From: Anaeromyxobacter dehalogenans 2CP-1
GTDB taxonomy: Bacteria; Myxococcota; Myxococcia; Myxococcales; Anaeromyxobacteraceae
DNA: 64,000 bases
NCBI RefSeq assembly: GCF_000022145.1
Contig: NC_011891.1
Location: 930,001-994,000 of the forward strand
Reading direction: 5' to 3'
The notes under the pieces are model-generated. The model searched no databases. It worked only from the letters and a program-made list of their open reading frames with translations, and was not told where the DNA came from. Of this stretch, positions 43,275 through 58,949 are shown in pieces. A program made the position numbers and the translations under genes. Each line of letters begins with the position of its first letter. The stretch's first letter is position 1.

Positions 43275-44903
43275 TCAGGCGGCCTGCGCGGGGGAGGTGG
43301 GGACGCCGGGCTGGGCGCGGCGGCGCGCCTTCAGGCGCGGCTCGACGTAGAACATGTACGCCACGCCCAGGCTGATGAGCGCGAACCCGGCGAACACCCA
43401 GGCCACCCCGGGGTCGTGCACCGCCTCCAGGCCGGAGTAGCTGGGATCCTGCGGGTTGTAGTTCACCTGGTAGAGCGTCCAGCCCGCGAACGTGACCGGC
43501 TCGTTCACCGCCACCACGGTGCGCAGCGACTCGTCGCCGCGCGTGGCGGTGACCGTCGAGAGGAACGCCTTCACCTCGCCGTCGCGGCGCTCGAAGACCA
43601 GCGCGTGATCGGCGTCGAGGAACAGCGCCTCGGGCCGGTCCGCGGCCATCACCTTCTCGGCCGCCGTGCCGTCGCGCACCGCCTCGAGCCGGACCACCGG
43701 GCGCTTCCACTCGGCCGACGCCGTGGCGGGCACCTGCGTCCGCTGCGCCTGCGGGACGAGCGCGCCGAGCCTCACCGCGCCCCCCGCGAGCGCGAGCCCC
43801 TCGGCGAGCGGGACCTCCGACTCGCCGTCGGCGGTGTGGACGACCACCTTCCGCTCCGCGCCGGAGACGAGGAACGCGGTGAGCGCGCCCGGCGGGGCGG
43901 CGGGGCGCTCCCAGCCGAACACCACCGCGGCGCGGCCGTCGGGGGTGGCGAGCCGCTCGCCCGGCAGCAGCCAGCGCGTCTGCCCCTCCAGCGTCGCCTG
44001 CAGCGCGGGCTGCCCGCCCGCCGCGACCGGCGCCACCTGGTCCTGCAGCGTGAAGTCGGGCCAGATCTCCTTCAGGCGGAACGTGTCGCCGCCGGGCAGG
44101 AGGTGGCGCTCGAGGTCCGGGTCGAAGCTCGCGGCGAGCTTCCACTGACGGTGCGTGCCGTGCTCGTCCCGGACCAGCTCCTGGCGGTAGTAGCCGACGC
44201 GGTACTCGGTCTCGTAGTTCACGAGGTCGAACCGATCGAGGCGCAGGTCGAAGCCGAGCGGCGCCGCGCCGCCGGTGCCCATCCCCGCCTTGGTGACGCG
44301 CACGTGGGTGGCCGTCTCGCCGCCCGCGTGCAGGTCGATGCGGCCGCGGATGGAGAGCGCGGCCGACGCGGCCGCACCGCCCAGCGAGGTGACGAGGCCG
44401 AGGTGGCACAGGAAGAAGCCGGCGTTGCGCGCGCGGAGCGGCCAGCGCTGCGCCGCGGACGCGATCACCGCCGCGCCGAACAGCGCCATGAGCCCCGCGA
44501 ACGGCAGGCCGTGGAAGACGTCGTCGAGGTGCAGGCCGAGGATCACCGGCGCGGCCGCGCCGTAGCGGAGCCGGTAGAACTCGGCCGGCTTGCCCTGCAG
44601 CACCAGCGTGCCGACGATGGCGAACACCGCCAGCGCCACCAGCAGCGTGGAGGTGAAGCGGAAGCCGGCGATGGTGGCGCGCAGCCGCCCGGGCGTGAGC
44701 AGGGCCACCGCGAGCACCACCGCGCCCGCGATGCCGCTCGCCACCACCAGCGTGAGCGCGCCCGGCGGGACCCAGACCTGGAGCAGCGCGCCGGCGAGCA
44801 GCGCGCCGGTGACGAGCAGCGCGGTGAGGCGCGCTTCCATCACGGCGGGCGCCTCGGCGGCGCCGGCGGGCCTGGGCGTGGGGCGGGTCGGGCTGTCGGT
44901 CAC
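43275..44903 (-). CDS. ccs1: System II cytochrome c maturation protein Ccs1/ResB
   Basis: Ccs1 (542 residues) works with CcsA to ligate heme in the periplasm. Three or four N-terminal helices lead to a large extracytoplasmic domain (about 170-480), then a C-terminal helix (AWVFAGFALISLGVAYMFYV). ResB features include RNAGFFLCHLGLVTSLGGA and TFAGWTLYQVNYNPQDPSYSGLEAVHDPG. The GTG at 44903 was chosen because GGAGG lies 5 bases upstream; in-frame codons further up give non-family sequence. A near-consensus sigma-54 promoter sits at 44940-44955 with a leader of about 26 bases. Confidence 0.88.
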   Translation of the reverse strand: MTDSPTRPTPRPAGAAEAPAVMEARLTALLVTGALLAGALLQVWVPPGALTLVVASGIAGAVVLAVALLTPGRLRATIAGFRFTSTLLVALAVFAIVGTLVLQGKPAEFYRLRYGAAAPVILGLHLDDVFHGLPFAGLMALFGAAVIASAAQRWPLRARNAGFFLCHLGLVTSLGGAAASAALSIRGRIDLHAGGETATHVRVTKAGMGTGGAAPLGFDLRLDRFDLVNYETEYRVGYYRQELVRDEHGTHRQWKLAASFDPDLERHLLPGGDTFRLKEIWPDFTLQDQVAPVAAGGQPALQATLEGQTRWLLPGERLATPDGRAAVVFGWERPAAPPGALTAFLVSGAERKVVVHTADGESEVPLAEGLALAGGAVRLGALVPQAQRTQVPATASAEWKRPVVRLEAVRDGTAAEKVMAADRPEALFLDADHALVFERRDGEVKAFLSTVTATRGDESLRTVVAVNEPVTFAGWTLYQVNYNPQDPSYSGLEAVHDPGVAWVFAGFALISLGVAYMFYVEPRLKARRRAQPGVPTSPAQAA

Positions 44904-45224
44904 TGGCACCTCCGATGCGGCCGTTCGACGCGCACCCTGAGCAATCGCCGTGCCCCGTCCGAAGCGGCCAACACCGCGGGATCGCGGGCAGACCCGGCCG
45001 TCCCGGCGGGTACGCACCGCAGGAAAAGCGACCTCGGCGTGGATCGGCGCAAACGGTGCGTGAGGGCGGGGGAGGCCGTCGCCCCGCCCTCGAGGACCGA
45101 ACCGGCGAGGGCTCGTGGCTCTTCCCGGCGGGCGGCGGGCGGCCGGCCCGGCTGCCGGATCGACCCGCACGGACGGTGCGAGGCCGCCTCCCGCCCGCGC
45201 CGGCACGCTCCTTACCTTTGGAGC
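44904..45224. other. Divergent intergenic region between ccs1 and the RskA-like gene
   Basis: This 321-base gap has the sigma-54 promoter near its left end. CGCACCG (45013-45019) and CGGTGCG (45054-45060) form an 8-bp inverted pair with the outer base, and CGGTGCG recurs at 45174-45180. They are 60-230 bases upstream of the -24 element, where activator sites usually lie. No obvious promoter for the plus-strand gene was found. Confidence 0.4.
44940..44955 (-). promoter_or_regulatory. Sigma-54 promoter of ccs1-ccsA
   Basis: Read on the minus strand the sequence is GGGCACGGCGATTGCT. It matches TGGCACG-N4-TTGCW at every position but the first. -24 GG is at 44954-44953, -12 GC at 44942-44941. The predicted start is about 44929, about 26 bases before the GTG at 44903, and the leader contains the GGAGG ribosome site. 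Confidence 0.7.
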
Positions 45225-45890
45225 ATGCCAAGCGACCGCATCGAGTTCGGGAGCGTCCTCGCGAAGGAGGGCTCCGACAAGAAGGTCTGGCTCATCGTGA
45301 TCCCGCTCATCGTCCTCGTGGCGGCGGGCGTGGTCTGGGCCGCCGCCACGGTGTCGAAGGCGGACACGTACCGCACCGAGGCCGAGCGCAGCCAGGCGCA
45401 GGTCTCGGAGCTGCAGAAGACCATCGAGGAGCGCGACAAGCTCCTCACCCAGGCGCGGGCCGACGAGGGGCTGCTCACCAGCTCGGGCCAGGCCGCCGCG
45501 CTCCTGTTCGCCGATCCCAAGGCCAAGGAGCCGACCGAGAGCGGCATCGTGGTGGCCATGCCCGACCAGAAGGCGGTGCGGGTCATCCTGTACGGGCTGG
45601 TCGCGCCGCCGCAGGGCGAGGAGTACGTGGTGGCGGCGCGGGCGAAGGACGGGACCCGCAAGCCGCTCGGCCGCGTGGTGCCGAGCGCGGACGGCAACGG
45701 CTTCCTGCTGGCGAAGGACGTCCCCGAGGGGACGGTGCGCGTGGACCTCGTGCTCGCGCAGGCGGGCGCGAAGGAGCTCGCCGAGGCGACGCCGCGGGTC
45801 TCGGCGCGCCACCCGACCTCCGCGAGCGAGCGCGGCATCCTGGTCGAGCAGCCGGCGGCGGCGGTGCAGGCGCGGCGCGGCCGGAGATGA
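45225..45890 (+). CDS. Membrane protein with anti-sigma-K-like extracytoplasmic domain
   Basis: This 221-residue protein has a short cytoplasmic N-terminus (about 1-21) and one transmembrane helix (VWLIVIPLIVLVAAGVVWAAA). A charged coiled-coil segment follows (about 48-75, ERSQAQVSELQKTIEERDKLL). The C-terminal domain has GIVVAMPDQKAVRVILYGLVAPPQGEEYVVAARAKDG, which resembles the RskA/anti-sigma-K C-terminal fold. It has no zinc-binding or sigma-binding N-terminal domain and no sigma factor beside it. The family assignment is tentative and function is unknown. Confidence 0.6.
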   Translation: MPSDRIEFGSVLAKEGSDKKVWLIVIPLIVLVAAGVVWAAATVSKADTYRTEAERSQAQVSELQKTIEERDKLLTQARADEGLLTSSGQAAALLFADPKAKEPTESGIVVAMPDQKAVRVILYGLVAPPQGEEYVVAARAKDGTRKPLGRVVPSADGNGFLLAKDVPEGTVRVDLVLAQAGAKELAEATPRVSARHPTSASERGILVEQPAAAVQARRGRR

Positions 45891-45896
45891 CCCCGC

Positions 45897-45918
45897 GGGC
45901 GGCCCCCGGCGGCCGCCC
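45897..45918. terminator. GC hairpin between convergent genes 45890 and 45924
   Basis: An 8-bp perfect GC stem (45897-45904 with 45911-45918) with a 6-base loop lies between the two stops. There is no T-run on either strand, so its role as a terminator is unproven. Confidence 0.3.
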
Positions 45919-45923
45919 CGCGA

Positions 45924-46949
45924 TCAGCCGAAGCGGGCCTCGCCGCCGGGCAGGTCGCGCATCACGCACTGCGCGGGCGCCTTGTCCGGGCGGACGCGCA
46001 GCAGGCGCGCGCCGTGGCGCAGGCGGCCGCCGGCCGCGTGCCGGTAGGCCACCTCCACCACCAGCTCCGGCCGGACCGGGATCCATTCGGTGGAGCGCCC
46101 GCGCGCCCAGCGCGACGGGCCGCCCGGCGCCTCGCCGGTGAACCCCGGCGCGCCCGGCGCCGCCAGCGGCTCGAGCAGCGCGGCGAACCGCTCGCGCTGC
46201 CGCGGCGCGAGCGTGACGTGCCCCACGTGGTGGAGGCGGCCGTCGGGGCCGTGCAGGCCGAGCAGCAGCGAGGCCGGTGGCCCGCCGCGCTGCCCGCGCC
46301 GGAACCCGCCCACCACCGCGTCCAGCGTCACCACCCGCTTCACCTTCACCATCGCGTCCCGCTCGCCGGACGCGTACGGCACGCCGAGGCGCTTCGCGAT
46401 CACGCCGTCGGTGCCGGACGGCGTCGCCAGCCAGGCCTCCGCGTCCGCGCGCCGCAGCGTCGCCGGCGACACGGAGAGCTCCGGCGGGAACCCGGGCGCC
46501 TCGCGCAGCAGCGCGGCGCGGCGCACCTCCAGCCGTGACTCCACCAGCCGCCGGCCGTCGCCGTCCACCAGGAGGTCGAAGGCCACGAGCCGCGCCGGGG
46601 TCTCCCGGGCGAGGCGCTGCACGCGGGACTCGGCCGGGTGGATCCGCTGCAGGAGCGCGTCGAAGGAGAGGGCCAGCCCGGAGGGCACCACGATCTCGCC
46701 GTCGAGCACGAGCCGCGGCGCGCGGAGCGAGCGCCCGGCGGCGACCAGCTCGGGGAAGTAGCGACCGAGCGGCTGGCCTGCCTTGGACTGCAGCACCACC
46801 TCGGCATCCTGCTTGAATAGAAGGCAGCGAAAGCCATCCCACTTCGGCTCGAACTGCCAGCCGTCGTCCGCCGGGAGCACGTCCGCGAGGCGCGCTTCCA
46901 TGGGCGGAAACGGCGGCAGCACGGGGAGATCGAGGGGTGGCCAGGCCAC
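45924..46949 (-). CDS. ligC: ATP-dependent DNA ligase, LigC type
   Basis: This 341-residue ligase (GTG start at 46949) begins with LDLPVLPPFPPMEA, as in mycobacterial LigC. The adenylation lysine is in EPKWDGFR (motif I). LVAFDLL (motif III-IV), GVIAKRLGVPYASGE (motif IV-like) and MVKVKRV (motif V) follow. The C-terminal OB domain ends in LLRVRPDKAPAQC. An ATG at 47060 would add 37 residues unlike any ligase N-terminus. LigC enzymes have been linked to repair of short gaps and backup end joining. Together with LigD the window encodes two ATP-dependent ligases. Confidence 0.9.
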   Translation of the reverse strand: MAWPPLDLPVLPPFPPMEARLADVLPADDGWQFEPKWDGFRCLLFKQDAEVVLQSKAGQPLGRYFPELVAAGRSLRAPRLVLDGEIVVPSGLALSFDALLQRIHPAESRVQRLARETPARLVAFDLLVDGDGRRLVESRLEVRRAALLREAPGFPPELSVSPATLRRADAEAWLATPSGTDGVIAKRLGVPYASGERDAMVKVKRVVTLDAVVGGFRRGQRGGPPASLLLGLHGPDGRLHHVGHVTLAPRQRERFAALLEPLAAPGAPGFTGEAPGGPSRWARGRSTEWIPVRPELVVEVAYRHAAGGRLRHGARLLRVRPDKAPAQCVMRDLPGGEARFG

Positions 46950-47313
46950 GGGAGCGCTCCCATCGACGTTGCAGCCCACAGCCTCCACGCGCAATCCGCT
47001 GCCCGCCGCGGCGGCACGCTGCACGATTACCGGGCGACCGCGTGCACGCTTTCCGTGCACCGCTGCCCGCGCGTCGCGCGCATCCCGAGTTTCACGCCCG
47101 CTGCCTTGACGCGCTCGTCCCGGCTCGGGGACACTCGCCGGTCCATGTCAGAGACGCGGTGCGCGCGCCGGCGGCTGCGGCGCGGCGCCAGGGGATCCCG
47201 GCGGGAAGGATCGCTCCCTGGCGCGTGGTCGATGCATCCCGAACATCCATCGAACGGCTCGACCGGCCACGGGCGCGTGCCGGGCTGGTGACGATTTTCC
47301 CGTACGACTGAAG
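46950..47313. other. Divergent intergenic region between ligC and gltB
   Basis: This 364-base gap holds a possible sigma-70-type promoter, TTGACG (47106-47111) and GACACT (47130-47135) with an 18-base spacer, on the plus strand. A pair of GTGCAC hexamers lies at 47042-47047 and 47055-47060. I see no sigma-54 element, which is relevant because gltBD is nitrogen-related in many bacteria. Confidence 0.3.
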
Positions 47314-51930
<4,617 letters not shown>

Positions 51931-51932
51931 AC

Positions 51933-53420
<1,488 letters not shown>

Positions 53421-53433
53421 CCCGGAGACGCGA

Positions 53434-53475
53434 GGTCCCGCCCGCCCCGGGAACGCGCCCGGGGTGGGCGGGGCC
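53434..53475. terminator. Strong hairpin at convergent gltD / lipoprotein junction
   Basis: An 18-bp stem, counting two G-T pairs (53434-53451 with 53458-53475), with a 6-base loop lies between the stops of gltD and the opposing gene. No T-run follows on either strand, so it may block transcription from both sides or stabilise mRNA 3' ends. Confidence 0.55.
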
Positions 53476-53492
53476 ACGCTCGCCGGCGGCGG

Positions 53493-54152
53493 CTACCGCG
53501 TCCCGGTCGATCCGCCCTGCACCTCGATGCGGATGGCCTGCGGCTGCCCACCCTGCTCCGAGTAGGACGCCCGGACCTGCGCGCCCTCCTTCACGTCGGA
53601 GATGGAGGCCCGCTTCCCGTCCTTCATCACCGGCGTGTCGGCGCCGACCTTCAGCTTCAGCTCCTGGCCGCCGGCCTGGTCGCGCAGCACCAGCTCCTGG
53701 CTGCTCGCGCTGACCACCTGCCCGGTGGCGGTCTTCTGCTCGCCCGCCTGGGCGGTCGCGCCCGCGGTGCCCGCGGCGCTGCCGGTGCCCGCCGCCTGCG
53801 CGGACTCGCGCCGCGCCTGCTCGGACTCGGCCGTCGCGGTCTGCGACTGCTGCTGCGCCGCCTGCTCGTGCTGCTGCGCCTCGCCGGTCTTCTGGCCGGC
53901 CTTCTGCTGCGCCTCCGCGAGCTTCTCCTGCGACTCGCGCACGTCCTTCTGCGCGTCGGCCGCCTCGTCGTGCCGCTTCGCGGCCTTCTTCGACTCGTCC
54001 GCCGCCTGCTCCTGGCTGCGCTCGGCCTGCCGCGACGCCGTGGCGCCCGGGGCGGAGCCCTGCTGCGTGCGATCACCCTTGTCCTGGCAGCCCGCGGTGA
54101 CGAGCAGCGCCGCAGCCCCGAGGGCCAGGCCCAATCCGCGACTCACGTCCAT
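53493..54152 (-). CDS. Coiled-coil lipoprotein with C-terminal beta domain
   Basis: This 219-residue protein has a lipobox VTAGC (Cys22). Residues about 40-130 are a Gln/Glu/Lys/Ala-rich helical region with heptad character (ESQEKLAEAQQKAGQ), i.e. a probable coiled coil resembling Lpp-like or YgiM-type spacers. The C-terminus (about 140-215) is predicted beta-rich, GQVVSASSQELVLRDQAG...VREGAQVRASYSEQGG-like, similar to small OB-like DUF5666 domains. The ATG at 54152 follows a GGGAGGGG ribosome site. It probably spans the periplasm from the envelope; function is unknown. Confidence 0.72.
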   Translation of the reverse strand: MDVSRGLGLALGAAALLVTAGCQDKGDRTQQGSAPGATASRQAERSQEQAADESKKAAKRHDEAADAQKDVRESQEKLAEAQQKAGQKTGEAQQHEQAAQQQSQTATAESEQARRESAQAAGTGSAAGTAGATAQAGEQKTATGQVVSASSQELVLRDQAGGQELKLKVGADTPVMKDGKRASISDVKEGAQVRASYSEQGGQPQAIRIEVQGGSTGTR

Positions 54153-54387
54153 GTCGTACCCCTCCCGGCGCCGTTGCTGGCACCGGCGCTCAAGAGCGGG
54201 ACGCGAGTGCGGAGGGCCCGGGCGGGCGCCCGCGCACGCGCGCACCGTGCGCCGCGCGCGCGGGCCGGAGGGGCAGGGCTCCCTCGACTGCGCGCCGCCT
54301 GGCCTCGCGGCGCTGCGCTCGGGATGGGCGCGTCCGATCCGCTCACCCCGAGCGCCGGCAGGCCGGAGGCTCGCCGGAGGCGAGGGC

Positions 54388-55749
54388 TCAGGCGTGCACG
54401 CGCCGCGGCGGCATCAGGTGACGCCAGCGGCTGCCCTCGTCGCGCGCCGCCCCCGGTCGCCGCGTGACGATCGGCAGGATGGCCGCGACGAGCAGCATGA
54501 CCGCGATCACCGGCAGCGCGCCGGAGAACGAGCCGGTGAGGTCCTTCACCCGCGCCACGAAGATGGGGCCGACGATGCCGCCCACGCCCCAGGCCAGGAG
54601 GATCCACCCGTAGTTCACGCCCATGTACTTCGTGCCAAAGTAGTCGGCGGTGAACGAGGGCATGGTGCCGAACCCGCCGCCGTAGTCGAGCAGGACGATC
54701 GCGAACAGGAGCGCGACCAGCGGCAGCGAGTGGACGCCGCCCACGGCGAAGAAGATGACGACCTGCGAGCCGTAGATGAGCAGGTAGGCGAGGTTGCGGC
54801 CGATGCGATCCGAGATCGCGCCCCAGAAGAAGCGGCCCAGGCCGTTGAACAGCGCGATGAAGCCGTAGACGGCCAGCGCGCTCTCGGGCGAGGCGCCGGT
54901 GAGCTCGCGCATGATGGGCACCGCGTTCGAGATGAACAGGATGCCGGCGGTGACGTTCAGGAACAGCATCGCCCAGAGCGCCCAGAACTGCGGCGTGCGC
55001 AGCGCCTCCGAGGGCGGGTAGTCGCGCGCCACGCGGACCGCGGGCGCGGCGGCGGGCGCGGGCGACGCCGCGGCGCCTGCGGCGGGCGCGGGCACCACCG
55101 CGGTCGGGTTGCGCATGGCCAGCGCGCAGATGCCGCCGACCACGGCGAACACCACCCCGGACCAGAGGAACGTCTGCATCACGGTCGAGATCGCGCCCGG
55201 CGACATGGCCGCGGCCGCGTCGCCCGCGTGCCGCGCCGCGAGGACCCGGCCGGCCTCGCGCGACGCCTCGGCGAAGGCGGCGACGTTCTTCAGCAGGTTG
55301 TTGTAGATGAACGCGCCCAGGCCGAAGCCCATCACCACCATGCCGGTCCCGAGACCGCGCTTGTCCGGGAACCACTTCGTCACCGCCGCGACCGGGGTCA
55401 CGTACCCGAGCCCCAGCCCCAGGCCGCCGATCACGCCGTACGTGGCGTAGATCCAGGGCGCCCCGAAGCGCGCCGTCCCCAGCCCGGCGAGCACGTTCCC
55501 GAGGCCCCACAGCACGATGCCCGTGACCGCCACCGGCCGCGGCCCGGAGCGGTCCTGCCAGCGGCCGCCCAGGATCGCGCCCACGCCCAGGAAGAAGATC
55601 GAGAGCGCGAACGCCCATGTGGTGGTGGTGCTGGACCAGCCGAACGCCGCGATGAGCGGCTGGGTGAACAGGCTCCACGAGTAGACGGTGCCGAGGCACG
55701 CCATGGTGATGGTGCCGGCCACCGCGATGAACCAGCGGTTCGACGTCAT
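54388..55749 (-). CDS. Oxalate/formate antiporter family MFS transporter
   Basis: This 453-residue protein has 12 transmembrane helices. The first half has the OFA-type SWSLFTQPL and GGRWQDRSGPR (loop 2-3 motif A variant), and the second half has FWGAISDRIGR. A longer cytoplasmic loop between helices 6 and 7 is Ala/Pro-rich. The OFA family exchanges formate, oxalate or related anions. Its place 51 bases after moaA at the end of the formate dehydrogenase operon argues for formate import. The ATG at 55749 gives the usual short N-terminus. Substrate is inferred, not shown. Confidence 0.82.
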   Translation of the reverse strand: MTSNRWFIAVAGTITMACLGTVYSWSLFTQPLIAAFGWSSTTTTWAFALSIFFLGVGAILGGRWQDRSGPRPVAVTGIVLWGLGNVLAGLGTARFGAPWIYATYGVIGGLGLGLGYVTPVAAVTKWFPDKRGLGTGMVVMGFGLGAFIYNNLLKNVAAFAEASREAGRVLAARHAGDAAAAMSPGAISTVMQTFLWSGVVFAVVGGICALAMRNPTAVVPAPAAGAAASPAPAAAPAVRVARDYPPSEALRTPQFWALWAMLFLNVTAGILFISNAVPIMRELTGASPESALAVYGFIALFNGLGRFFWGAISDRIGRNLAYLLIYGSQVVIFFAVGGVHSLPLVALLFAIVLLDYGGGFGTMPSFTADYFGTKYMGVNYGWILLAWGVGGIVGPIFVARVKDLTGSFSGALPVIAVMLLVAAILPIVTRRPGAARDEGSRWRHLMPPRRVHA

Positions 55750-55800
55750 GTCCCTCCCCCTTCCCCTCACCGGCGGCACGTCCTGCGCCGCCGGCCCCGA

Positions 55801-56797
<997 letters not shown>

Positions 56798-56814
<17 letters not shown>

Positions 56815-57997
56815 GCTCGGCGGTCTCCTTGCCCGTGGGATCGATGCCGGGAGGGGACGGCATGCGAGGGCGGGCCCCTTCCTTCCTAGCCAGCTCCGCC
56901 GCCCCGCGCCCGGCGCGCTGCATCTCGAAGGTCGCGTGTGGGTCACGGGCGGACGTCCGGCCCGCGGCCACCACCCCGAAGCGCAGCGCCAGGGTGCCCA
57001 GCAGGGCCAGCGCGCCCGACGCGGCGTGTCGTCGCCGCCACGCCCGCTCCGGCAGGAGGTCCACGATCGCCGAGGCGACGAGCAGGCTGCGGGCGGTGCG
57101 CAGCAGGAGCCCGCCCCGGCCGCGCCGGAGCGCCCGCTCGACCCGCGGCACGGCCCCGGCCTCGCGGTGCAGCGCGTGCGACAGGGCCAGCTCCGCCCCC
57201 TTCGCCACCAGCCCGAACCGGTGGGCCATCTCCCCGCCCGGCCCCGGCGTGCGCCACAGGTCGAACAGGCCGCCCGCGCTCACCGCCCCGGAGAACGCGA
57301 ACAGCACCGGCAGCGTGTTGCGGGTGGCCTGCCAGACCGGCACCGCCGTGTTGGCGAGGAGGACGCCGGTGTAGCCCACGAGCGGCAGCCCGAGCACCGC
57401 CGCGCCCGCGGCGGCGACGCCGGCGGAGCGCTCGAGCGCGCGCGGCGCCGCGACGAGCGCGGGCAGGGCGGCCGCGCCGGAGAGCGCGCCGAACCCGGTC
57501 AGCACCCAGGTGCCCATGTTCATGGGGGAGGTGGGCCGGAACACGCGCAGCATGTTGAGGAAGCGCGAGGGGCGGCCCAGGTCGCGGACGAGGAGCACCG
57601 CGCTCGCGGCGGCCCCGCCGGCCGCCACCAGCCGGCAGCGGCGCACCAGCGCGGCGGTGCCCTCGCCGCCCGCGATCGACGCCGCCGCGCCCAGCACCGC
57701 CGACGCGCCCGCCAGCCCGCCCACGAAGAAGTACGCCGGGATCTCCCAGCGCCACACCGGCTCCCTGAGCACCGGCTGGCCGTAGTAGCTCGGGCCCTCC
57801 GCCGCCGCGAGCGCCTCGGCGGGCAACTCCCCCCAGGCGCGCTCCCCCGGCCGGTCGTGGCCGGTGGCCGCCCCCTCCAGCTCGCGCACCTGCTGGCCCG
57901 AGCCCTCTCCCAGCAGCTCGCCCAGCCGCGGGTCCACGTTGCGCCCGTCGCGCGGGCGGGCCGACTCGCGGGCGGGATCCGTGCGGGTGCCCATCAT
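56798..57997 (-). CDS. NrfD-type membrane subunit of formate dehydrogenase
   Basis: This 399-residue integral membrane protein (about eight helices) belongs to the NrfD/PsrC family, which passes electrons to quinones. WEIPAYFFVGGLAGASAVLG and DLGRPSRFLNMLRVFRPTSPMNMGTW are the diagnostic blocks. A soluble N-terminal segment (about 1-85) and a C-terminal charged tail flank it. ATG 57997 overlaps the Fe-S gene stop by one base; a second ATG is three bases downstream. It replaces the cytochrome b subunit of E. coli Fdn. Confidence 0.86.
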
Positions 57998-58929
57998 CAC
58001 GCCCTCCTCGCCGAGAGCACCGCCCCGAGCGCCAGCGCCGCGAGCGACACCACCCCCGTGGCCATGGCGCGCCAGCTCGCCACGATCTTCGCGGTCGGCA
58101 CCACCGGATCCGGCGGGAGCCCGTACACCTCGGGCCGGTCGCAGAGCAGGAAGAACGCGTGCAGCCCCTCGGTCCCGGGCTGGCTCTCCGCGGTCTCGCC
58201 GTAGAGGCGGGCGTCGGCGACGCCGCGCGCGCGGAGCTGCTCGACCCGGTTCCGGGCCCGCTCGCGCAGGTCCGCGAGCGAGCCGAACTGGATCGAGGCG
58301 GTGGGGCAGGCCTTGGCGCAGGCCGGCACCATGCCGCCCTCGAGCCGGTCGTAGCAGAGCGTGCACTTCCAGGCGCGCCCGTCGTCCTCGCGCCGGTCCA
58401 CCACGCCGAACGGGCAGGCCGACACGCAGTAGCCGCAGCCGTTGCAGACGTCCGGCTGGATGTACACCGAGCCGAACTCGGTGCGGAGGATCGCGCCGGT
58501 GGGGCAGGCCTCCAGGCAGCCGGCGCGCTCGCAGTGCTTGCAGACGTCGCTCATCATCAGCCAGGAGAACTTCCCGAGCGCCTGCTGCGAGGGGCCGAGC
58601 GCGACCGGCACGTCGGCGAGGTGGGTGGGGGCGACGTCGTGGAGCAGCGACGTCGGCGCGGGCTGGCCGAGCGGCCGGAGCTCCGCGAACGCGCCCGCGC
58701 CCGCCTCGATCCCGTCGCGCGGGCTGCCCTGGCCGGGCAGCGGCTCGGTCCGCTCGACGAACGCGACGTGCCGCCAGGTGGACGCGCCCAGCGTGCCGGT
58801 GTTGTCGTAGCTCATCCCGGTCAGCGAGAAGCCGTCGTCGGGGAGCTGGTTCCACTGCTTGCACGCGACCTCGCAGGCCTTGCAGCCGATGCAGAGCGTC
58901 GTGTCGGTGAAGAACCCCATCTCCTGCAC
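57997..58929 (-). CDS. fdhB: Formate dehydrogenase Fe-S subunit
   Basis: This 310-residue protein relays electrons from the catalytic subunit. Four ferredoxin-type cysteine groups are seen: CIGCKACEVACKQWN, CKHCERAGCLEACP, CNGCGYCVSACPFG and CTLCYDR...CAKACP. A C-terminal hydrophobic helix (GVVSLAALALGAVLS) should anchor it. A GTG start at 58929 is used because AAGGAGG lies 5 bases upstream; the inner ATG at 58920 has the ribosome site inside its own codons. No Tat signal is visible. It lies 20 bases after fdhA. Confidence 0.93.
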   Translation of the reverse strand: MQEMGFFTDTTLCIGCKACEVACKQWNQLPDDGFSLTGMSYDNTGTLGASTWRHVAFVERTEPLPGQGSPRDGIEAGAGAFAELRPLGQPAPTSLLHDVAPTHLADVPVALGPSQQALGKFSWLMMSDVCKHCERAGCLEACPTGAILRTEFGSVYIQPDVCNGCGYCVSACPFGVVDRREDDGRAWKCTLCYDRLEGGMVPACAKACPTASIQFGSLADLRERARNRVEQLRARGVADARLYGETAESQPGTEGLHAFFLLCDRPEVYGLPPDPVVPTAKIVASWRAMATGVVSLAALALGAVLSARRA

Positions 58930-58949
58930 GGGACGCCTCCTTGCGGCGA

